Assembly (NCBI GenBank): GCA_023420415.1
Contig: JAEZWF010000027.1
Span: 1 to 57,100 of the forward strand
Length of the DNA stretch: 57,100 nt
Origin: Actinomycetes bacterium
GTDB lineage: Bacteria > Actinomycetota > Actinomycetes > Actinomycetales > Dermatophilaceae
Direction: 5' to 3'
The notes under the pieces were generated by a model. It was not told the DNA's origin and did not search any database. It was given only the letters and a program-made list of their open reading frames with translations. How positions within the stretch are numbered: position 1 is the stretch's first letter; each line of letters begins with the position of its first letter. The position numbers and the translations under genes are program-made. This document shows, piece after piece, positions 52,372 to 57,100 of the stretch.

Positions 52372-53402
52372 TTGGTCTCCTCCTCAGCCACGTCCTGGGC
52401 CTTCGCGCCACCGGCGGGGACGAAACCGGCAGCCTCGGCGGCCTCCGCAGAGCGGAACCACACCTCGGCCACGGTCGCGTCGTACCAGCGCGAACCGGGA
52501 ACGTGGTACTTCATCGAGTCCTTGTTGCCCTTGACCTCGAAGCCCTCGGGCGCCGAGCCGTCCTCGAGCGCGGCGGCCGAGTCGGGGCCGAAGCCACCGT
52601 CGGTCGCAGCGTCGGTGTCGGCGTCGGTGTCGACCAGCGTCGCGGGCTTGTCAGCCTTGGCCTCGTCAGCCTTCGCCTCGTCGGCCTTGGCCGGCTTGTC
52701 GGCGGCCTTCTTGGCAGCGGCCTTCTTGGCAGGCTTGTCGGCCTTCGCCTCGGCGGGGGCCTCGGTGACGACGTCGGCCTCGACACCGCCGACCGGCTGG
52801 GCACCGTTCACGAACGCGTCGAGCGCGGCGGTGGTGAAGACCACGTCGTCGGCGCACAGCACGTCGTAGGTGTTGAGCTGGTCAGCGGCCAGGACGTGCA
52901 CGCCCGGAAGGTTGCGCACCGACTTCAGCGACACGACGTCGCTGCGGTCGAGCACGACCAGCAGGTTGGGGCGCTCGGTCAGGCCGGCGAGCAGGGCCAC
53001 CGCGTCCTTGGTGGACGGGGCGGTGCCGCTCACGAGGCCCTCGACCACGTGGACGCGGTCGTTTCGGGCCCGGTCCGAGAGGGCGCCACGCAGGGCAGCG
53101 GCCTTCATCTTCTTGGGGGTCCGCTGGGCGTAGTCACGCGGCTGCGGGCCGTGGACGGTGCCACCGCCGGCGAACTGCGGCGCACGGGTCGAGCCCTGGC
53201 GGGCGCGACCGGTGCCCTTCTGGCGGTACGGCTTGCGGCCACCACCACGGACCTCGCCACGCGTCTTGGTGGCGTGCGTGCCCTGGCGGGCAGCAGCCAT
53301 CTGCGCGACGACGACCTGGTGGATCAGCGGCACGTTGACCTGGACGTCGAAGATCTCCGCAGGGAGCTCGACCTTCGCAGCCTTGGCAGTCTGAGTAGCC
53401 AT
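52368..53402 (-). CDS. rplD: 50S ribosomal protein L4 with C-terminal extension
   Basis: Large-subunit protein L4. The core (about 1-212) has QVVVAQMAAARQGTHATKTR, GGRKPYRQKGTGRARQGSTR, APQFAGGGTVHGPQPRDYAQ and LVVLDRSDVVSLKSVRNLPG. After it come an Ala/Lys-rich linker (about 213-287) and a compact tail (288-327) with VKGNKDSMKYHVPG, RWYDAT and WFRSAEAAEAAGF, then an acidic end. The tail is about two-thirds identical to that of L17 in this window, and the adjoining linkers are also similar (TLVDxDAxT). At 344 residues it is about 130-140 longer than typical L4. Confidence 0.97.
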   Translation of the reverse strand: MATQTAKAAKVELPAEIFDVQVNVPLIHQVVVAQMAAARQGTHATKTRGEVRGGGRKPYRQKGTGRARQGSTRAPQFAGGGTVHGPQPRDYAQRTPKKMKAAALRGALSDRARNDRVHVVEGLVSGTAPSTKDAVALLAGLTERPNLLVVLDRSDVVSLKSVRNLPGVHVLAADQLNTYDVLCADDVVFTTAALDAFVNGAQPVGGVEADVVTEAPAEAKADKPAKKAAAKKAADKPAKADEAKADEAKADKPATLVDTDADTDAATDGGFGPDSAAALEDGSAPEGFEVKGNKDSMKYHVPGSRWYDATVAEVWFRSAEAAEAAGFVPAGGAKAQDVAEEETK

Positions 53403-53408
53403 CTAGGT

Positions 53409-54065
53409 TCAGGCTCCCTTCGCGGCCGTGCGGACCAGGACGACGCTGCCGCGGGGGCCGGGAACGGCACCCTTGACGAGCAGCAGGCCCTTGTCAGCGT
53501 CCACGGCGTGGATCTGCAGGTTCTGGGTGGTCTGGCGGACGCCGCCCATGCGGCCCGCCATGCGCATGCCCTTGAAGACACGACCCGGGGTGGCGCAGCC
53601 ACCGATCGAGCCGGGCTTGCGGTGGTTGCGGTGGGCACCGTGCGAGGACGAGACGCCGTGGAAGCCGTGGCGCTTCATGACACCGGCGAAGCCCTTGCCC
53701 TTGGTGGTGCCGGTGACGTCGACGTCCTGGCCCGCCTCGAAGGTCTCGACGGTGACCTCCTGGCCGAGCTCGTAGTCGCCCGCGTCAGCGGTGCGCAGCT
53801 CGACGAGGTGACGGCGCGGCGTCACGCCGGCCTTCTCGAAGTGGCCGGTCAGCGGCTTGGTGACCTTGCGCGGGTCGATCGCGCCGTACGCGAGCTGAAC
53901 CGCGGCATACCCGTCCTTGTCGGCGTCGCGCAGCTGCGTGACGACGTTCGGGCCGGCCTCGATCACGGTGACGGGGACGAGCTTGTTGTCGGCGTCCCAC
54001 ACCTGGGTCATGCCGAGCTTGGTGCCCAGCACGCCCTTCACGGTCTTGGTTGCATTTGAAGTCAT
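53409..54065 (-). CDS. rplC: 50S ribosomal protein L3
   Basis: Large-subunit protein L3 (218 residues). KGVLGTKLGMTQVWDADNKL, TGTTKGKGFAGVMKRHGFHG and the conserved HGAHRNHRKPGSIGGCATPG loop (site of Gln/His contact with the peptidyl transferase centre) are present. The ATG at 54063-54065 is preferred over one nine bases upstream because GGGAA lies at a suitable distance. Confidence 0.98.
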   Translation of the reverse strand: MTSNATKTVKGVLGTKLGMTQVWDADNKLVPVTVIEAGPNVVTQLRDADKDGYAAVQLAYGAIDPRKVTKPLTGHFEKAGVTPRRHLVELRTADAGDYELGQEVTVETFEAGQDVDVTGTTKGKGFAGVMKRHGFHGVSSSHGAHRNHRKPGSIGGCATPGRVFKGMRMAGRMGGVRQTTQNLQIHAVDADKGLLLVKGAVPGPRGSVVLVRTAAKGA

Positions 54066-54081
54066 GGCAGTCATTCCCGAG

Positions 54082-54390
54082 TCAGAGCTTGATCTCGATG
54101 TTGACGTCGGCCGGGAGGTCGAGACGCATCAGCGAGTCGACGGCCTTGGGCGTCGGGTCGATGATGTCGATCAGGCGCTTGTGCGTGCGCATCTCGAAGT
54201 GCTCGCGGCTGTCCTTATACTTGTGCGGCGAACGGATGACCACGAAGACGTTCTTCTCCGTGGGCAGCGGCACCGGGCCGACGACCGTCGCCCCGGCACG
54301 GGTCACCGTGTCGACAATCTTGCGCGCCGAGTTGTCGATGACCTCGTGGTCATACGACTTCAGTCGGATGCGGATCTTCTGTCCCGCCAT
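54082..54390 (-). CDS. rpsJ: 30S ribosomal protein S10
   Basis: Small-subunit protein S10 (102 residues), also NusE in transcription antitermination. MAGQKIRIRLKSYDHEVIDN, VGPVPLPTEKNVFVVIRSPH and KDSREHFEMRTHKRLIDIID are diagnostic. A GAGAGAGAAAG-like site (on the coding strand AGAGAGAAAGCTTCAG) precedes the ATG. It is the first gene of the long ribosomal cluster; no tuf gene is directly upstream, unlike in many Actinobacteria. Confidence 0.99.
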   Translation of the reverse strand: MAGQKIRIRLKSYDHEVIDNSARKIVDTVTRAGATVVGPVPLPTEKNVFVVIRSPHKYKDSREHFEMRTHKRLIDIIDPTPKAVDSLMRLDLPADVNIEIKL

Positions 54391-54695
54391 CTGAAGCTTT
54401 CTCTCTCTCGCCGTCCATCAAACTGTTGGCCGGTCCCTGTCAGACCTCCGACCCCCGCGGTCGGGTGTGTCGCACCCGCTTCGCGGCCCGACGACATGCG
54501 CTCTCGCGCTGGTCGTGCGGAATCGGTTGGTCCGGCAGAGCCGGGGCTTGCGCTTCCCGGAGTGTCGCCCCGCACGTGAGAATGCGGTTCGAGGTGTGGC
54601 ACCGGGGTGGCGGCGACGACATGGGTCGGCGACGCGCGTCAAGCAACCGCTCCAGTGTGCCAGAGCGTGTGGCGACCTACCAAATCGAGGCCGGA
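54391..54695 (-). other. Upstream region of the S10 operon
   Basis: This 305-base stretch has no convincing gene and must include the S10 operon promoter and leader. Apart from purine-rich sequence near rpsJ I see no L4-type leader structure. Codon-like frames present here are not supported by start sites or known families. Confidence 0.5.
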
Positions 54696-54802
54696 CCACC
54701 CGGCATACCCACCCCCATGGCGCGTCGCACGCGTGCTTGCGTCCGCGCGTTTGCCCCGCTGGTGGGCAGGTTCGCAGACGCAAGCAGGGGTATGCCGGGT
54801 GG
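54696..54802 (-). repeat. Nested inverted repeats with GTATGCCG arms
   Basis: Outer arms of 15 bases (54696-54710, CCACCCGGCATACCC, and 54788-54802) enclose an inner pair of 10-base arms (54734-54743, TGCTTGCGTC, and 54777-54786). It follows the stop of the secreted protein gene by 15 bases on the minus strand, so it may serve as its terminator, but the 77-base interior is unusually complex for that. Confidence 0.75.
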
Positions 54803-54817
54803 CTGGGGTGGGGTGGG

Positions 54818-55405
54818 TCAGCGCGGGCCGCCGCCGAGGACTCCGGCGTCGTACGCCTTGAGCACCGACTCCTTGTCGGCCGCGGTGAGCTTGCCGTCCT
54901 TGACCGCGGTGTCCAGCCGGGTGGACAGCTGGGAACGGTGCTCGGTCTTCTCGGCCGCCTCGACCTTGTCGAGCGCCGCCTGCACCTTGGCCTCGGAGAC
55001 ACCGAGCGCCTTCGCCAGGGCGGCGACGCGCTCCTTCTCCTTGGCCTCCCGGTCGGCCTCGGACGGCTTGCTGCCCTCGGCCGGTGGGCTGGTCGGCTTG
55101 AGCTGCTCGCGCACGGTGTCGAGCGCGGTCTGGACCTTGTCCTCGGACAGGCCCAGGGCGGACGCGAGCGCGGCGGCGTCCATGCCGTGCCCGTGGCCGC
55201 CGCGACCGGGGCCGCCCGGGCCACCGGGTCCACGGCCGTTCTGGTCGGTCGTGCCCGACTCCCCCGACTGCTGGGGGGAGGTGCTGGAGGTGGCGCTCGG
55301 GCTCGGGGCGCTGCCCGCGGCGAGGGCCTGGCTGGCGCCGATGCCGGTCGCGAGGGCGACCACCCCACCGACGGCGGCGAGCTTCACGGGTTTGCTGATG
55401 GACAT
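54818..55405 (-). CDS. Secreted protein with two helical repeats
   Basis: A 195-residue protein with a Sec-type signal peptide (LAAVGGVVALATGIGASQALA). A Ser/Pro/Gly-rich, low-complexity segment (about 32-75, including GPGGPGGPGRGGHGHG) follows, then two related helical repeats: ALASALGLSEDKVQTALDTV and ALAKALGVSEAKVQAALDKV, and a last segment LTAADKESVLKAYDAGVLGG. The repeats resemble those in various small exported actinobacterial proteins of unknown role. GAAGGA lies before the ATG at 55403-55405. It is divergent from the lactate-oxidising enzyme gene. Confidence 0.88.
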   Translation of the reverse strand: MSISKPVKLAAVGGVVALATGIGASQALAAGSAPSPSATSSTSPQQSGESGTTDQNGRGPGGPGGPGRGGHGHGMDAAALASALGLSEDKVQTALDTVREQLKPTSPPAEGSKPSEADREAKEKERVAALAKALGVSEAKVQAALDKVEAAEKTEHRSQLSTRLDTAVKDGKLTAADKESVLKAYDAGVLGGGPR

Positions 55406-55524
55406 GCGAGTTCCTTCGCTCGTGGCCGACCCCGTGGCCGGCCTGGTCGTCCACCGTCCGTGGCGACGCTGGCCGGCAGCCGTGACGACCCTGTCAGCCA
55501 CCTGTCGATCCGCCGGGCCACGCC

Positions 55525-55572
55525 TGCTTGCGTCCGCGGTTGTGGCGGCTCGGGCGACCAGATCCGCGGACG
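55525..55572. repeat. Inverted repeat sharing TGCTTGCGTCCGCG with 54734
   Basis: CGTCCGCGG at 55531-55539 and CCGCGGACG at 55564-55572 form a 9-bp inverted repeat 31 bases before the start of the lactate-oxidising enzyme gene. The 14-base string TGCTTGCGTCCGCG (55525-55538) also occurs at 54734-54747. It could be an operator or a second copy of the element on the other side of the secreted-protein gene. Confidence 0.45.
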
Positions 55573-55602
55573 TTGGGCTCCGTGGCTGGGAGGATCGGCG
55601 CC

Positions 55603-56907
55603 ATGACGACGGCGTCGAGCTCCTTCCCCACCGCAGCACCCGGCCCCGGACGGGCCCGGCAGTCGCTGATCTACCGCGCGGGGGTGCTGGGCCGGGCGCC
55701 GCAGGTGCCGACCGACTTCGCCCAGCTCGAGTCCCGAGCGCGGGCGGCCATGTCGCACAAGGCGTGGGCCTACGTCGCCGGCGGGGCAGGGTCGGGAGCC
55801 ACGATGCGCGCCAACCGCGCGGCATACGACCGCCACCGGCTCGTCCCGCGCATGGCGAGCGGCCACGTGGCCCGCGACCTGTCGGTCGAGCTCTTCGGCC
55901 GCCGTCTGCCCACTCCCCTGCTCCTGGCACCCATCGGCGCCGCCGCCCTCGTCCATGCCGACAGCGACCTGCACATCGGTCGCGGAGCCGCGGCGACCGG
56001 CGTCCCCTACATCCTGTCCAACCAGGGGTGCTCGCCCATGGAGGCCGTCGCCGCGGTCATGGGCGACGCGCCGCGGTGGTTCCAGCTCTACTGGTCGACC
56101 GACGACGCCCTCGTCGACAGCCTGCTGCGGCGCGCTGAGGCGAGTGGCGCCGAGGCCGTGGTCGTCACGCTGGACACGACGATGCTGGGCTGGCGGCCAC
56201 AGGACCTCAACCTCGGCAGCCTGCCGTTCAGCCAGGGCGTCGGCATCGCGCAGTACACCTCCGACCCGCGCTTCCGCGAGATCGTCCGCTCCCGCGTCGC
56301 CGCCCGCGGGAGCGGGGCCACCACGCAGGACGTGCAGGTGACGCTGGCCGCGATCCGCACGCTGTTGTCGATCAGCCGCGAGCACCCGGGCCGCCTGCGC
56401 GACAACCTGCGCTCCCCCGAGCCGCGGGCCGCGGTCGAGACGTTCCTCGACATCTACTCCAACCCGGGGCTCACCTGGCAGACACTGGCGAGCATCAAGT
56501 CACGGACGTCGCTGCCGGTGCTGTTCAAGGGGATCCTGCACCCCGACGACGCTCGGCGGGCCGTCGACGCCGGCGCGGACGGGATCGTCGTGAGCAACCA
56601 CGGAGGGCGCCAGGTCGACGGGGCGGTCGCCAGCCTCGACGCCCTGCCCGCGGTGCGGGCCGCCGTGGGCGAGGGTATGCCGCTCGTGCTCGACAGCGGG
56701 GTCCGTTCCGGCGCCGACGTGGTCAAGGCGCTGGCGCTGGGGGCCGACGCGGTCGCGATCGGGCGGCCGTACATCTACGGCCTGGCGCTTGCCGGCGGCG
56801 CCGGGGTGCGCGACGTGATCGCCAACCTGGTCGCCGAGCTCGACCTCACCATGGGTCTCATCGGCGCCGCCTCGCTGGCGGACCTCACCCCCGACGTCCT
56901 GGCCTGA
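55603..56907 (+). CDS. FMN-dependent alpha-hydroxy acid oxidase (lactate 2-monooxygenase-like)
   Basis: A 434-residue flavoenzyme of the glycolate/lactate oxidase family. YVAGGAGSGATMRANRAAYD, PLLLAPIGAAALVHADSDLH, the catalytic His/Arg loop SNHGGRQVDGAVASLDALP, PVLFKGILHPDDARRAV (Lys) and the phosphate-binding DSGVRSGADVVKALALGADA with GRPYIYGLA are all present. Length and loop size fit lactate 2-monooxygenase better than short lactate oxidases, but the substrate is not settled. GGGAGG lies before the ATG at 55603. A tandem palindromic element follows its stop directly. Confidence 0.93.
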   Translation: MTTASSSFPTAAPGPGRARQSLIYRAGVLGRAPQVPTDFAQLESRARAAMSHKAWAYVAGGAGSGATMRANRAAYDRHRLVPRMASGHVARDLSVELFGRRLPTPLLLAPIGAAALVHADSDLHIGRGAAATGVPYILSNQGCSPMEAVAAVMGDAPRWFQLYWSTDDALVDSLLRRAEASGAEAVVVTLDTTMLGWRPQDLNLGSLPFSQGVGIAQYTSDPRFREIVRSRVAARGSGATTQDVQVTLAAIRTLLSISREHPGRLRDNLRSPEPRAAVETFLDIYSNPGLTWQTLASIKSRTSLPVLFKGILHPDDARRAVDAGADGIVVSNHGGRQVDGAVASLDALPAVRAAVGEGMPLVLDSGVRSGADVVKALALGADAVAIGRPYIYGLALAGGAGVRDVIANLVAELDLTMGLIGAASLADLTPDVLA

Positions 56908-56910
56908 CCC

Positions 56911-57040
56911 ACTTCGGGCCACCCACGCTCGACCCGGCCGCCCACACCACGCCCCAGTGGCCCGAAGTCGGCACCGCACACCACTTCGGGCCACCCACGC
57001 TCGACCCGGCCACCCGCACCACGCCCCAGTGGCCCGAAGT
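56911..57040. repeat. Tandem pair of 58-base palindromic units after the FMN enzyme gene
   Basis: Units at 56911-56968 and 56983-57040 differ at two positions and are 14 bases apart (72-base period). Each unit starts ACTTCGGGCCAC and ends GTGGCCCGAAGT, perfect 12-bp inverted ends around a 34-base C-rich interior. It begins three bases after the stop codon. Confidence 0.9.
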
Positions 57041-57056
57041 GCCAGGCACATGCGAA

Positions 57057-57086
57057 GGGGCCCCGCAGCCGAAGCGGCGGGGCCCC
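57057..57086. terminator. GC-rich hairpin at the right window edge
   Basis: Ten-base arms at 57057-57066 (GGGGCCCCGC) and 57077-57086 form a hairpin that is a probable terminator for the FMN enzyme gene or for a convergent gene beyond the edge. Confidence 0.65.
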
Positions 57087-57100
57087 GTCGTGGGGCTGGT

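Noticed and set aside
56911..57040. Insertion-sequence ends
   Set aside because: The inverted ends are only 46 bases apart and enclose no open frame; units are tandem, and no target duplication is visible.

Overview
The window is a chromosomal segment of a very GC-rich actinobacterium, most likely a member of the Micrococcales and plausibly the Intrasporangiaceae. The evidence is strong G/C bias at third codon positions, an S10-spc-alpha ribosomal cluster in actinobacterial order, a short-lid Adk followed directly by Map and InfA, and a ychF / ispH / xseA / xseB / DUF4245 / glpX / fumarase block whose gene set matches the Mycobacterium tuberculosis Rv1098c-Rv1112 region. The genus is an inference. 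I saw no tRNA, rRNA, CRISPR array or complete insertion sequence.

Layout. 1-3.05 kb: a two-gene leftward unit, a GHKL-type ATPase with a probable C-terminal PD-(D/E)XK nuclease motif plus an unknown protein cut by the window edge; it looks acquired and is a candidate defence module. 3.2-20.2 kb: housekeeping genes (ychF, thioesterase, Nudix and HIT-like proteins, rmuC, a P450 with a TetR regulator, ispH, xseA, xseB, metallophosphoesterase, DUF4245 protein, glpX, PfkB kinase, class I fumarase overlapping a beta-carbonic anhydrase, ohr). 20.3-22.8 kb: glmM, rpsI, rplM. 22.8-35.7 kb: an accessory block (ArsR regulator and MFS exporter, LysR regulator and YeiH transporter, a 1926-residue secreted amylopullulanase, an ABC-F protein, a TIM-barrel-like hypothetical). 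35.7-54.4 kb: truA, then the S10-spc-alpha cluster, transcribed leftward from rpsJ to rplQ. 54.4-57.1 kb: a secreted two-repeat helical protein, an FMN-dependent lactate-oxidising enzyme and a tandem palindromic element.

The most interesting signals are not genes. (1) The 8-mer GTATGCCG / CGGCATAC occurs about 51 times by eye, roughly once per 1.1 kb on both strands, in genes and between them. Inside genes it uses otherwise avoided codons (TAT, GCA, ATA), and five inverted pairs flank or form hairpins at gene ends. Density, lack of strand bias and terminator pairing resemble DNA-uptake sequences of Neisseria and Pasteurellaceae; I know of none described in Actinobacteria. (2) Ribosomal proteins L4 and L17 carry nearly the same extra C-terminal module (27 of 40 residues identical). 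(3) Several intergenic palindromic elements, two of them in tandem two-unit form, have no assigned function. (4) At least seven genes have a TAnnnT box 6-7 bases before the start codon and no leader, the signature of leaderless mRNAs.

Functionally the window combines translation and secretion (ribosomal proteins, SecY, RpoA, InfA, Adk, Map, TruA), cell-wall precursor synthesis (GlmM), isoprenoid precursor synthesis (IspH), gluconeogenesis and the TCA cycle (GlpX, fumarase), DNA repair (XseAB, RmuC), peroxide defence (Ohr) and extracellular alpha-glucan breakdown.
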